The translations under genes were made by a program, and so were the position numbers. The notes under the pieces are model-generated. The model had not been told where the DNA came from. It saw only the letters and a program-made list of their open reading frames with translations, and did no database searches. From Sneathiella marina (lineage in GTDB: Bacteria; Pseudomonadota; Alphaproteobacteria; Sneathiellales; Sneathiellaceae): a stretch of 64,000 bases of DNA. This document shows, one piece after another, positions 15,666 through 24,097 of the stretch (positions are counted from its first letter, which is position 1; every line of letters starts with the position of its first letter). The stretch spans positions 1,944,501 to 2,008,500 of the forward strand of contig NZ_CP098747.1 of the NCBI RefSeq assembly GCF_023746535.1. Direction: 5' to 3'.

Positions 15666-17225
15666 ATGCCGCAAAGACGCTCAATAATGGAATCAATTAT
15701 TGCAGAAGTCCTTGATCAATTAGGTATTAACTTGAATTATGAAACAATAGCAGACAGATTAGAAGTGGATAGTCGAATTCAATTACAGTCGAGTGATGTG
15801 CTTTCAGATGGCACAGTAAGCTCTGACGTCGCCAATAATTCCTTCGTGCAAACCATTCTGAGAACCTTTGTGTCTCGTCGGTTTGGAGATATTGCGCATG
15901 ACGCGGTTATGCGAAATTTCAGGACCTTTATCCGTCGCCATATGAACGAGAATTACCACAATGTGCAAAACCCGATCGTCTCCTACGAAGCGTTGCCGGA
16001 GAACGAAAAGCAAATAATTGTTGAACGCTTTGTTACGGCTACTGCGAACAGTATTGTCCAGCAACTTAATGAAGCGCTGAGACAAAATGATCAAAATATT
16101 ATATCTGCAATAATGCGGGAGTCGGGGGCAAGTCAAAATCAACCTCAGTTTCAATCGTATAACGAGGAGCATAATAGGTTGCTGATCGTCGCCATGCTTT
16201 CGCTGATTCTCGTCACGGTGGCTGGTATCACAGAGGTTCTTTCAAACAGACTTCACGGGTCCCAGGATAATTTCGGTGCGGATCCGATGCTATCTGACAT
16301 TCTCGAGTGGGTGGACCCCTTTCGGGCCTGGACAATTCCGGCTGGTATACTGGGTCTGACAGGGTTTATTTTCTTTTTCATTGCCTCATATGCTATTGAA
16401 GTCTTGTTTCGACGAGAATTTGGAAGTCTTATACCGCGCCGTTTTATAACGAACGAGCTTAGTTTTAGTGGCTATGCAGCTTTCACTGACGGCACGCCGC
16501 GTATGATTACGTCGCCTCTGAGTTTTGACAGCATCCGGCATATTTTAAATCCCAGAGGCATTACGAATATTCTGAACGCCATGCCGAGTGCGTTTTCGCT
16601 GGAGCTTTTAAGAATATTGTTATCCTTTATTGGTGATGAGGCGGTTAGCAATCGAATATTATCTGTTGTCAGGTTTAACCCGGAGGCAAACGAGAATAAT
16701 GACAAAAAGCGGTATACAATTACCCTGCCTTTACCCCCGAATATAAGAGATGTAGAGAGGGCAAGCCAGGCCGTAAATAGAGAATTAGCGGAGGAAGGCC
16801 AGGACCGACGTAGAGAATTAGCGATGGAAAGCCAGGCCTTAAATAGAGATATGGAGACGGTAAACGAGACCCTAGCTACTGTTCAATTTATGATTGATAC
16901 GGCAGATCGATCAATCCAGGCCTGGGGAAATGTACAGGGCAAACAAGACGAGAATGACGAGGAAAAAGAGAAGGCGGTGCCGGAAACCAAGGCGGAACAC
17001 AGGCTTGGCAGCAATATAGACGAGGCTCCGATGGGCAGGCAACTAACCCCGCAGGAAATGGCTGATCGCAGAGCCTTTGCACAAGCGAGTATGCGCGCAA
17101 TGGAGAATGCCTTTAATCCAAACTACCAAAGAGACAAAAAATCCGATAAAGACACAGAATCCGATAAAGGCAAAAAGTCCGATAAAGATAAAGAACCCGA
17201 TCAAGGCAAAAAGTCCGATCCTTAA
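15666..17225 (+). CDS. Unknown membrane protein with charged C-terminal hexapeptide repeats
   Basis: I do not recognise this 519-residue protein. An N-terminal mostly helical region of about 170 residues is followed by two membrane helices (LLIVAMLSLILVTVAGITEVL and WTIPAGILGLTGFIFFFIASYAIEVLF). A soluble region follows, then a long charged coiled-coil-like segment (VERASQAVNRELAEEGQDRRRELAMESQ). The last 28 residues are imperfect six-residue Lys/Asp repeats (KKSDKD, TESDKG, KKSDKD, KEPDQG, KKSDP). The gene is visibly more AT-rich than its neighbours on the left, a possible sign of acquisition. AAAGGA precedes the ATG. A strong terminator follows. Confidence 0.72.
   Translation: MPQRRSIMESIIAEVLDQLGINLNYETIADRLEVDSRIQLQSSDVLSDGTVSSDVANNSFVQTILRTFVSRRFGDIAHDAVMRNFRTFIRRHMNENYHNVQNPIVSYEALPENEKQIIVERFVTATANSIVQQLNEALRQNDQNIISAIMRESGASQNQPQFQSYNEEHNRLLIVAMLSLILVTVAGITEVLSNRLHGSQDNFGADPMLSDILEWVDPFRAWTIPAGILGLTGFIFFFIASYAIEVLFRREFGSLIPRRFITNELSFSGYAAFTDGTPRMITSPLSFDSIRHILNPRGITNILNAMPSAFSLELLRILLSFIGDEAVSNRILSVVRFNPEANENNDKKRYTITLPLPPNIRDVERASQAVNRELAEEGQDRRRELAMESQALNRDMETVNETLATVQFMIDTADRSIQAWGNVQGKQDENDEEKEKAVPETKAEHRLGSNIDEAPMGRQLTPQEMADRRAFAQASMRAMENAFNPNYQRDKKSDKDTESDKGKKSDKDKEPDQGKKSDP
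17136..17219 (+). repeat. 18-bp in-frame coding tandem repeat
   Basis: About 4.7 imperfect copies of an 18-base unit encode the Lys/Ser/Asp hexapeptides at the end of the 519-residue protein. The unit length keeps the frame, so copy number could change by slippage without disrupting the protein. Confidence 0.85.
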
Positions 17226-17254
17226 GATCAGGGCCGGCTAAATTTTTCCGGTAT

Positions 17255-17282
17255 GCTATGGGCCCTGCGCCCATAGCTTTTT
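17255..17282 (+). terminator. Intrinsic terminator
   Basis: A perfect 9-bp stem GCTATGGGC / GCCCATAGC (17255-17263 with 17269-17277), a 5-base loop and five T lie 30 bases after the 519-residue protein gene. Confidence 0.87.
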
Positions 17283-17618
17283 CTGCGCATATTATGGTGC
17301 CGCGATCGTCCAATGTGGATTTGGCAAGCCCGGATGTGAGGTGCCCCCTTCAAATAAGGAAAATCCCGGTTTCGAAAATAATCTGGCGGGATTTTGCCCC
17401 GTCAGGGCGGTTCTGGTAATCTCCCCCCTGTCCGATTTCAGCGGGAAATGGGGACGGGCGCGATGGTGTCATTCTCTTTCAGGGCAGACACTTAAATCTG
17501 ACATTCAGGTTTTTTGAAACCGGATCTCCATTAAGGCGCTTAATATTGACACTTCTGAACGCATCTGTTTTATTTTGAATAGTATTCCCTGAATTTTATT
17601 TTAACCATAGATTGAGTA
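17283..17618. other. Intergenic region with partial dispersed repeat
   Basis: About 336 bases lie between the terminator and the next gene. They hold a 31-base partial copy (17418-17448) of the dispersed element also found near 18.1 and 20.8 kb. The last 80 bases are AT-rich and probably contain the promoter of the gene at 17619. No coding potential was seen. Confidence 0.5.
17418..17448 (+). repeat. Dispersed repeat, partial copy A
   Basis: The segment matches copy B (18114-18144) at 30 of 31 bases, with core GTCCGATTTCAGCGGGAAA. Only the left end of the element is present here. Confidence 0.7.
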
Positions 17619-18092
17619 ATGTCAAAACGCGAAGCTGAACGAGATTATCTGTATATGAAGTACTTCGTCACCATGTTCTTTTTTGCTGTGGCGTGTGGGT
17701 TGGTGATTTATGCCCAAAAAGACGGCCTCAAATATACGCTGTTTCTGGTGGATGGCGATACCACGATGGGAACCGTTGAGGAATTCCACAAGTTTAACCC
17801 CCGATTTGACTTTCTGTCTTACAGCTTCACGGATCAATACGGCGAAAGGCATGCTAAAACCAGACTTGTGAACCGCAATTATCTGTCCAATGGGGAAGTC
17901 GGGGGTGAAATCGAGGTGACCTTTTCCCGGCGCTATCCAGATGTCGCTGACCCCACTATTCTGGTTCCGCATTTAAAGCCCGCTTTCTGGCTGATGACCG
18001 TTGGCTCGGCTGTGATTTTGCTGCTGGCAATCTCTTCTATTTTCTCAGTTCTTCAATTGGTCAGGCACCGTAAGGCGGATCGATACTATTGA
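17619..18092 (+). CDS. Small membrane protein, DUF3592-like
   Basis: The 157-residue protein has a membrane helix near residues 13-30 (YFVTMFFFAVACGLVIYA), a central domain of about 80 residues (VDGDTTMGTVEEFH ... YSFTDQYGERHAKTRLV ... VTFSRRYPDVADPTI) and a second helix near 125-145. The order helix, exported beta domain, helix and the wording of the middle domain match DUF3592-type proteins, which have no established function. Both termini are predicted cytoplasmic, with the central domain periplasmic. It stands alone on the + strand. Confidence 0.65.
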   Translation: MSKREAERDYLYMKYFVTMFFFAVACGLVIYAQKDGLKYTLFLVDGDTTMGTVEEFHKFNPRFDFLSYSFTDQYGERHAKTRLVNRNYLSNGEVGGEIEVTFSRRYPDVADPTILVPHLKPAFWLMTVGSAVILLLAISSIFSVLQLVRHRKADRYY

Positions 18093-18113
18093 AGTCGCCG
18101 GCTCCCACCGTTC

Positions 18114-18188
18114 AATCTCCCCCATGTCCGATTTCAGCGGGAAAAAAGACACTTTTGTGCTAGCCGGGTACGGGATTGGGTGCATAGC
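18114..18188 (+). repeat. Dispersed repeat, copy B
   Basis: A roughly 75-base element shares its left end with copy A and most of its length with copy C (20779-20846). Conserved blocks are CCCATGTC, GATTTCAGCG, AAAAAGAC, GCTAGCC and GGGATTGGGTGCATAGC. It lies between convergent genes. Confidence 0.75.
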
Positions 18189-18204
18189 GGGGGGCGGCCC
18201 TTGT

Positions 18205-18564
18205 TCATTGAACCCTAAACATATGTCGCTTGACCAATCTTGTGCTGCTGTCGAGGCAAATTTCTAAAACTTGCGACTTGGCAACAGCAGATTTTTCCGG
18301 CGCACAGGCGTTGAGAAAGAGGGCAGGGCACGCCACTCCGTAACCAGTTACTCGAGAAACCGTGTAGATGTACCCCAGTTTCTCTCCATTGTCTGGTTTG
18401 GGAGAAACAAATGTTGGCTTTCCGAATTCTCGAACGATCTCGGCTTCCGTAGTGACACCATTCTCGATCTTATTGATTGAGGCTATATCGATTTCCCGAC
18501 CTTGCCAAGCGCAGCCAACAAGGATGAGGCAAAGTAAAACCATCGCTTGAATTAATTTGGACAT
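18205..18564 (-). CDS. Lipoprotein with SmpA/OmlA (BamE-like) fold
   Basis: The 119-residue protein has a lipoprotein signal ending in LILVGC (lipid-modified Cys near residue 18). A short domain follows whose NKIENGVTTEAEIVREFGKPTFVSPKPDNGEKLGYIY pattern is typical of SmpA/OmlA/BamE-like small lipoproteins (helix, then GKP, then a YxY strand). It differs from canonical BamE in its extra Cys pair (GVACPALFLNACAPEK), so it is more likely a paralog than the Bam subunit. It is expected in the periplasm, attached to the inner or outer membrane. It is followed upstream by Sel1-repeat lipoproteins on the same strand. Confidence 0.75.
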   Translation of the reverse strand: MSKLIQAMVLLCLILVGCAWQGREIDIASINKIENGVTTEAEIVREFGKPTFVSPKPDNGEKLGYIYTVSRVTGYGVACPALFLNACAPEKSAVAKSQVLEICLDSSTRLVKRHMFRVQ

Positions 18565-18590
18565 TTCCTTCAGTTACCTTGTCTCAACTC

Positions 18591-19736
18591 TTAACAAAGT
18601 GATGGATCTAATTCACAGGCCTTTTTCTCAAGCCTGGCAGCTTTCGTCTCGTCTTTGCTCACTCCTTCTCCGTAAAGGTAGAGACCCCCGAGCAATCCAC
18701 AACTTCGACCCATGCCCTCGTCGCAGGTTTTTTGGAGTAACTGGGCTGCCCTGGCTGAATCTTTTTCCACAACCTCGCCTTTTAGGTATGAAACACTGAG
18801 ATTATGGCATCCCCTTGCCACATTGCCGTCACAAGATGTTTTGAAAAATTCGAAAGCCTTCCTGTCATCTTGTCCGACATTCTTGCCTTCGTTATAATAT
18901 TCTCCCAACAGGTAGCACCCGTCAGGATACCCAAGTCGACAGGATTCTCGTAAGCTGGCGACAGCTTTCACAGAATCCCGTTTAACACCGTTCCCATTTT
19001 CATACATCGCGCCTAAATTGTAGCAACCAATGCCTTCTCCATACTCACAGGCATTTTCATAATATTGAATAGCCAACGGCACATCTTTTGGCACGCCATT
19101 ACCGTTTAAAAAATCGTTTCCAAGATTGTTGCATCTTGCGGGTTGGCCCGGATTACAGGCTACCCTATCTACTTTTGTTGAGTTGCCTGTAGATTGTATT
19201 TTTCTGCTTTTGACTTCTAACGCACGACAAGATGATTCATTGAATAAATTGCAGCCTTTCTGAAAAAACTCCTCCGCTTTTTCGTCATCGATTTTCTCGC
19301 CATCCCCTGTATTATGAACTACGCCAGCGTTGTAGCAGCTAGCTGCGTTGCCGAGATTGCAAGCTTTTTCATAATAATATGAAGCTATGGACATAAGTTC
19401 AGAGGATGTCTTGACATCCGGCCGAGCGTTTTCGGCTGCATTTCTGTAATTTTCCGATGCATGAATGCACCCATCAATATTATCAGCCTTGCAGGCCAGT
19501 AAATAAAACTTCAGGGCCCTTAGTGCGTCAGGTGTCACAGTCTCCCCAACTCTGTAAATAGTTGCGAGTTCGAAGCAGCTATCACCATTGCCACTATCGC
19601 ATTCCCACTCCAGCTCAGCTGGAATCTTATCAGCTTGATTTGTGGATGCTGTGCTATCGGATGTACTCTGATTGTCCGTAATACAACCGGCGAGGAATGT
19701 AATAAAAATCAGACTTGCTAAACGGAAAAAATTCAT
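18591..19736 (-). CDS. Sel1-repeat lipoprotein 1
   Basis: The protein is about 381 residues when started at ATG 19736 (MNFFRLASLIF); in-frame GTGs lie just upstream. The signal peptide ends in a lipobox FLAGC. It is followed by about eight Sel1-like repeats of roughly 36 residues, each bearing a Cys pair (CxxGNxxSC ... YxNACxYGEGIGCYNLG). The pattern GxGVxKDxxKAxxxYxxAC matches the disulfide-linked Hcp-type repeats of exported proteins. Such proteins act as protein-binding scaffolds; no partner can be named. It shares a nearly identical signal region and upstream DNA with the next gene, showing duplication. Confidence 0.87.
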   Translation of the reverse strand: MNFFRLASLIFITFLAGCITDNQSTSDSTASTNQADKIPAELEWECDSGNGDSCFELATIYRVGETVTPDALRALKFYLLACKADNIDGCIHASENYRNAAENARPDVKTSSELMSIASYYYEKACNLGNAASCYNAGVVHNTGDGEKIDDEKAEEFFQKGCNLFNESSCRALEVKSRKIQSTGNSTKVDRVACNPGQPARCNNLGNDFLNGNGVPKDVPLAIQYYENACEYGEGIGCYNLGAMYENGNGVKRDSVKAVASLRESCRLGYPDGCYLLGEYYNEGKNVGQDDRKAFEFFKTSCDGNVARGCHNLSVSYLKGEVVEKDSARAAQLLQKTCDEGMGRSCGLLGGLYLYGEGVSKDETKAARLEKKACELDPSLC

Positions 19737-19818
19737 ACTCACCACTCGTCCTTGAGATTAATCTACTGAAATGCTTTTTGGCCTGATTTATAATCAGATC
19801 GGCCCTTCATTTATGCGT

Positions 19819-20652
19819 CTAATTCTTTTTAGTCTTCCTGCAAATAACCGTGCTCGGATCAAGTTCACATGATTTTTTAAGATATGACATCGATTTGTCT
19901 AGGTCGTAATCGACGCCATTCGCCGTTAAATAGGCACCTCCCAATCGGGCGCAACCAAGAGCGTCACCGCTATCGCAAGCCTTCTCAAAGAGGTCTAAAG
20001 CCTTACTTTTATCCGTGAAACGCCTGTCGTCACTAAGATAGATTGAGGCCAGATTTGTGCAGGCGGAGGCATGATCCAAATTACATGCTGTGTCATAGTT
20101 CGCAACGGCGAGTGCCAGGTCTTTTTTGATGCCACGGCCCCGCTCATACATCACCCCGGAATTGAAGCAAGCTCGTGCGAACCCGATGGCGCATTCCCGC
20201 TGATAGTAATAGAGGGCTTTTTCACCATTTTGGGCAACTCCGTTCCCGCGTTCATAGGCGTAGGCTAAGGCGACGCAACTTTTTGAATGAAAATTGTCAC
20301 AGGCCTGCTTATACAATCTGATGGATTTTGTGCTGTCATAAATACTCAATTCCTTTATTCCATAAATAATGGCAAGGTTATAACAGCCTTCACTCTCTTT
20401 GTAGTCGCAAGCTGCGGTATACAGACTGACTATTTTGTTTCTGTATTTACCAGGATTATCAGTCGCCAATATTTGTTCTACTGCGCTCATACAGCTTTGA
20501 GCATCTCCCGCATTGCAATCCCATTCCAGATCTTCGGGCGTTTTGTCATGTTGGATTGCAGTTTCTGAACTATCGGAAATACTTTGATTATCGGTAATAC
20601 AACCTGTCATGAATGTTATCAGAACCAGGCTTGCTAAACGGAAAAAATTCAT
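19819..20652 (-). CDS. Sel1-repeat lipoprotein 2 (paralog)
   Basis: This is about a 277-residue paralog of the neighbouring Sel1 lipoprotein. The call uses ATG 20652 (MNFFRLASLVLITF), with AGGTGA just before it; an in-frame GTG six bases upstream is the other option. The lipobox is FMTGC. About six Cys-paired Sel1 repeats follow (YERGRGIKKDLALAVANYDTACNLDHASACTNLAS). It ends with CELDPSTVICRKTKKN, like the CELDPSLC end of paralog 1. It is predicted to be lipid-anchored in the periplasm. The gap of about 80 bases between the two genes has no terminator, so they may be co-transcribed. Confidence 0.87.
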   Translation of the reverse strand: MNFFRLASLVLITFMTGCITDNQSISDSSETAIQHDKTPEDLEWDCNAGDAQSCMSAVEQILATDNPGKYRNKIVSLYTAACDYKESEGCYNLAIIYGIKELSIYDSTKSIRLYKQACDNFHSKSCVALAYAYERGNGVAQNGEKALYYYQRECAIGFARACFNSGVMYERGRGIKKDLALAVANYDTACNLDHASACTNLASIYLSDDRRFTDKSKALDLFEKACDSGDALGCARLGGAYLTANGVDYDLDKSMSYLKKSCELDPSTVICRKTKKN

Positions 20653-20778
20653 ACTCACCTATCACCTCTACGATTACGCTACTGCAATGCCTTACTGTCT
20701 CTGATTGAATATGAAAACGAAAAGATTGGCAACAATATTACTACTAAAGGATGTAAATTTCCAATTTTTGGTTTTTTG

Positions 20779-20846
20779 TCCCATGTCTGATTTCAGCGAT
20801 AAAAAGACGCTCACGAGCTAGCCCTGTGGGGGATTGGGTGCATAGC
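20779..20846 (+). repeat. Dispersed repeat, copy C
   Basis: This copy is colinear with copy B over its whole length (CCCATGTC, GATTTCAGCG, AAAAAGAC, GCTAGCC, GGGATTGGGTGCATAGC). It ends 31 bases before the gamma-butyrobetaine hydroxylase start codon, so it could carry promoter or leader sequence for that gene. Confidence 0.75.
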
Positions 20847-20877
20847 TTGTGGTCTGTATTTTACGCGGGAGGGTGCC

Positions 20878-22029
20878 ATGGATTTTGAGTATCGGCAGCA
20901 AGGATCGTCTATCCTGATTTCCTGGCCGGATGGCCAGACGAATAATTATCCCTTTATCTGGTTGCGCGATAATTGCCAGTGCCCGGCCTGTTTCCATCCC
21001 TCGACCCATGAACGGCTTTTATTCACCGCCGATATCGATCCGGATATCACGGCGCTGTCGGTCACCGGCGGAGCTGACGAGATTACCCTTCACTGGGACG
21101 AGGCGGGCGGTCATGAAAGTCATTTCACCGGGGAGTGGCTGTATCACAATTCCACGGCGGCGCCCAAGGGCGGGACGGTCCGCGAAAGTGCCGTTTTGTG
21201 GACTGCCGAGAGCCTGCATGAAATCCCCACATTCGACTATATGGAAGTGGCCGGCGATGAGGCGGGCATGCTCAGATGGTGTGCGGCGCTCCGGGCGTTC
21301 GGCATTGCCCGCATTCGCGATGTGCCGCGTGCCGACGGGACCGTTGTCGCCTTTGCCGAGCAGGTGGGCTATGTGCATGACACCATTTATGACCGGCTGC
21401 ATAATGTCTATTCCGACCCCAATGCCTATAATCTCGCCTCCACCTCGGAGGAGTTGAAACCGCATACGGATATGCCCAACTATTTCTCGCCGCCCGGTGT
21501 GCAGCTGCTGCATTTCATCGATAACGAGGCGGAGGGCGGGGAGACCACTCTGGTCGATGGCTATGCCTGTGCCCTGCAACTGAAGGAAGAGGACCCGGCG
21601 GCCTATGAGATCCTTGCCAGCACCGATGTGGGCTTTCGGCTGGCCAGCTCGAAAGGCGATATTATCGGCCAGTCGCCTCTGATCGAGCTCAATAACCGCG
21701 GCTTTATCTCGACCATTCGCTATTCCAACCAGCTGATGCTGCCCCTGCTTATTCCGGGCGAGGAGGTGAAGGGTTTTTATGATGCCTATCGCACATTCAG
21801 CCGGTTGCTGAATTCAGCGGATAATCTGGTGAAATTCAAGACCCGCTCCGGTGACATGATCGCCACCCATAACCACCGGGTGCTGCATGGCCGGGCCGAG
21901 TTCAAACCGGCGTCGGGGGCGCGGCATCTGCAGCTGGCCTATCTGGATTTTGACTTGGTCATGAGCCGGCTTCGACAGCAGCAAGTGGCGGAAATCGGCG
22001 CGGACTGGTCGGTGGAGAGGTTCTACTGA
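20878..22029 (+). CDS. Gamma-butyrobetaine hydroxylase-like Fe(II)/2-oxoglutarate dioxygenase
   Basis: The 383-residue protein has the two-part architecture of gamma-butyrobetaine dioxygenase. The N-terminal zinc-binding DUF971-type domain contains IWLRDNCQCPACFHPST (three Cys ligands). The TauD/TfdA catalytic domain has the iron ligands in LKPHTDMPNY (His and Asp) and NHRVLHGR (distal His), with the 2-oxoglutarate-binding Arg following. The expected reaction is hydroxylation of gamma-butyrobetaine to carnitine or of a related trimethylammonium compound. GGGAGG precedes the ATG. No other carnitine genes are near. It stands alone among Sel1-repeat genes. Confidence 0.88.
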   Translation: MDFEYRQQGSSILISWPDGQTNNYPFIWLRDNCQCPACFHPSTHERLLFTADIDPDITALSVTGGADEITLHWDEAGGHESHFTGEWLYHNSTAAPKGGTVRESAVLWTAESLHEIPTFDYMEVAGDEAGMLRWCAALRAFGIARIRDVPRADGTVVAFAEQVGYVHDTIYDRLHNVYSDPNAYNLASTSEELKPHTDMPNYFSPPGVQLLHFIDNEAEGGETTLVDGYACALQLKEEDPAAYEILASTDVGFRLASSKGDIIGQSPLIELNNRGFISTIRYSNQLMLPLLIPGEEVKGFYDAYRTFSRLLNSADNLVKFKTRSGDMIATHNHRVLHGRAEFKPASGARHLQLAYLDFDLVMSRLRQQQVAEIGADWSVERFY

Positions 22030-22086
22030 CCGTCCAGCTTCTATTGCGGAACCCTCGCACAGGCTTTCATATCCTCCATATCCGAG

Positions 22087-22998
22087 CTAATTCATCCGGG
22101 CGAGATTTTGGCATCCCATGGCGAAATTTGCACCGCAAGCTTTCTTAAAATAGGCCATCGCGGTTTCCGCATCTTTTTGTATGCCAAACCCGCTGTCATA
22201 TAACAGGCCCAGATTATTACAGCTCGCGCCGAAATTCTGGTTGCAGGCAATTTCGTAAAAGCGGACAGCTGCGGTGATATCAACTTTTGTTCCGGTGCCG
22301 ATGGTATAGGCCCGGCCCAGATTATGGCAGCCCTGCGGTAACGCGGCATCGCAGGCCCTTTGGTAGAATGAGACGGCTTTTACGGTGTCCCGGGCAACAC
22401 CGTTCCCGGTCTCAAACAGGACACCAAGATTGCTGCAGCTTAAAGGGGTGTCATTTTCGCAAGCCCGCTGATACAGCGCCGCCGCCTTTGATACATCCTT
22501 GGTGACCCCCATGCCATTTTCATATTGTGCGCCCAGATTATTACAGCCCATGCCGACCCCTTCGTCGCAGGCGATCAGAAACAGCCGGCCTGATTTCGCC
22601 AGATCCTTAGAGGTACCGACACCCGCCATATAAAGCCTCGCCAGGTTGTAGCAGCCCAGGGCCAGGGGTTCCCTGCAGGCGTCGGTAAACAGCTCGAACG
22701 CCGTCTCGGGGTTCTGTGCAACCCCCATGCCCTTTAAATACAGAACCCCCAGATTGTTGCAGCCCAGCCCCGCCCCAAGTTCACAGGACTTTTCGTAAAA
22801 CGCCGCCGCCTTCGCGGTGTCTTTGGAAACCCCGTCTCCTTGCTCATAGGCAACCCCCAAATTGTTGCAGCTGATTGGCAATCCGCGCTCACAGGCTTCG
22901 TTAAGTTGCGCCGTCTTGGCGGTCCCTTCGGCATGTGCCGTGGCATAAAAACCGGCGAAGGCAAAAACCAATCCGCAGAATAGAGACTTAAACGTCAT
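22087..22998 (-). CDS. Secreted Sel1-repeat protein 3
   Basis: The 303-residue protein has a cleavable signal peptide (SLFCGLVFAFAGFYATAHA) in place of a lipobox. About seven regular Sel1-like repeats follow, of the form CExGxxxxCNNLGxxYExGxGVxKDxxKAxxFYxxA, each with two Cys. This is the most regular of the three Sel1 proteins and most resembles Helicobacter Hcp proteins. It is predicted to be soluble and periplasmic with intra-repeat disulfides. It is convergent with the dioxygenase gene and has no operon partner. Confidence 0.9.
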   Translation of the reverse strand: MTFKSLFCGLVFAFAGFYATAHAEGTAKTAQLNEACERGLPISCNNLGVAYEQGDGVSKDTAKAAAFYEKSCELGAGLGCNNLGVLYLKGMGVAQNPETAFELFTDACREPLALGCYNLARLYMAGVGTSKDLAKSGRLFLIACDEGVGMGCNNLGAQYENGMGVTKDVSKAAALYQRACENDTPLSCSNLGVLFETGNGVARDTVKAVSFYQRACDAALPQGCHNLGRAYTIGTGTKVDITAAVRFYEIACNQNFGASCNNLGLLYDSGFGIQKDAETAMAYFKKACGANFAMGCQNLARMN

Positions 22999-23589
22999 TT
23001 GATGGTTTCCTTATTAAAATTCTCACCTGACAAATCACGCAGGATGACTGATGGGGGTCACGAAATTGTGAAAAAAATACCCGTTTAAGATTTATATCGA
23101 ACTAATTAATTGTAGGCAATAGGCGGAATGGTAATCCTCTATCAGTATGTTTTTTCGTCGGGTAGTCAGCGTTTACAATTGATTTGAACTGAAATGAAAG
23201 CGTTGCGATTGGGGATGTAAATATTGAAAAATCTTGAATTTTTTTGCGTTTAAGTACCGAATTTCACCTATACTTATATACAGCGTCTATTATACTAAGT
23301 TGAAAACAGGGAGTATTTTCATTCTCCGAAAGTAATCAGTTCCGGTAACATTAAATACATCTACAAGATGAATTGAATTTTTTCTTTAAGAATGAGGAAA
23401 TTGCCCCCTTTGAAAATAGGCTCCCTATTATACGTCGCAGACCATGATATGCTGGGAAAAGCATGACTTCGGAAAACGCGTCAGGCGAAAACCGCTCGGC
23501 AAGATAAATACTTTAAGCGATCTATCCGCCCGTGTGGGGAGCTGAAAAATTGCCTTTGCCTTTGCTCGTTTGCGGTCAGTGGAGAAGTT
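22999..23589. other. AT-rich intergenic region
   Basis: The 591 bases hold no convincing gene. The stretch 23080-23400 is strongly AT-rich. The left edge must contain the promoter of Sel1 protein 3. Near 23573-23596 the + strand repeats, at 22 of 24 bases, the last codons and stop of the dioxygenase gene at 22006-22029; this may be a degenerate duplicate. Confidence 0.5.
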
Positions 23590-23949
23590 CTACTGATCCG
23601 GGGTATGGGTGAGCACATTGAGCAGCTTGCCGAACGGGTCGCGCACATAAAACCGGCGCACGCCCCAGGGCTCATTTTCCGGGCCATAGTCAAGGGGGAT
23701 ACCGGCCGCCTGTAGCCGCTGGAGAATCTCGTCAAGATTATCCACCTCGATGGACAGATCCGGGACAGGGGTGCCCGAGCCGCCTTCGGAGGCGATACTT
23801 ATTTGAACCGGCGCCGGGGTCGGACTGCCGAAGGTGGTGATCCAGCCCATATCCATCAATTGTTCAAGGCCGAAAATATTCCCGTAAAAAGCCTTCGCCG
23901 CCGCCGGATCAACGGCTTTGATATTGCTGACAATGCGTGTAACGGTCAT
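23590..23949 (-). CDS. VOC (glyoxalase/bleomycin-resistance fold) family protein
   Basis: The 119-residue single-chain VOC protein has paired beta-alpha-beta modules: VTRIVSNIKAVDPAAAKAFYGNIFGLEQLMDMGWI, and then DLSIEVDNLDEILQRLQAAGIPLDYGPENEPWGVRRFYVRDPFGKLLNVL. Members bind metals and catalyse varied reactions or give antibiotic resistance; this one resembles small stand-alone glyoxalase-like proteins and cannot be assigned a substrate. It has its own promoter region in 23950-24010. Confidence 0.87.
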   Translation of the reverse strand: MTVTRIVSNIKAVDPAAAKAFYGNIFGLEQLMDMGWITTFGSPTPAPVQISIASEGGSGTPVPDLSIEVDNLDEILQRLQAAGIPLDYGPENEPWGVRRFYVRDPFGKLLNVLTHTPDQ

Positions 23950-24097
23950 TTCCCAAACCCCCGGTCAATCGGCGTTTTTTCGCAGGGAAACGCTAAAAAT
24001 TCCCCTAAATCCGCCAAAAATTAACAATTTGTTTATCCTGTTTGTCTATATTTGCCAGCATAACCCGAATATTATCTGAAGGTAACAGGCGACTGAA

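Noticed and set aside
18205-18564. The BamE subunit of the outer membrane assembly complex
   Set aside because: The length and fold are similar, but the extra Cys pair and the accessory context point to a paralog.
19736-19745. Upstream GTG starts for the Sel1 lipoprotein 1 gene
   Set aside because: The ATG shared with its paralog gives the same signal peptide start and has the better ribosome site.
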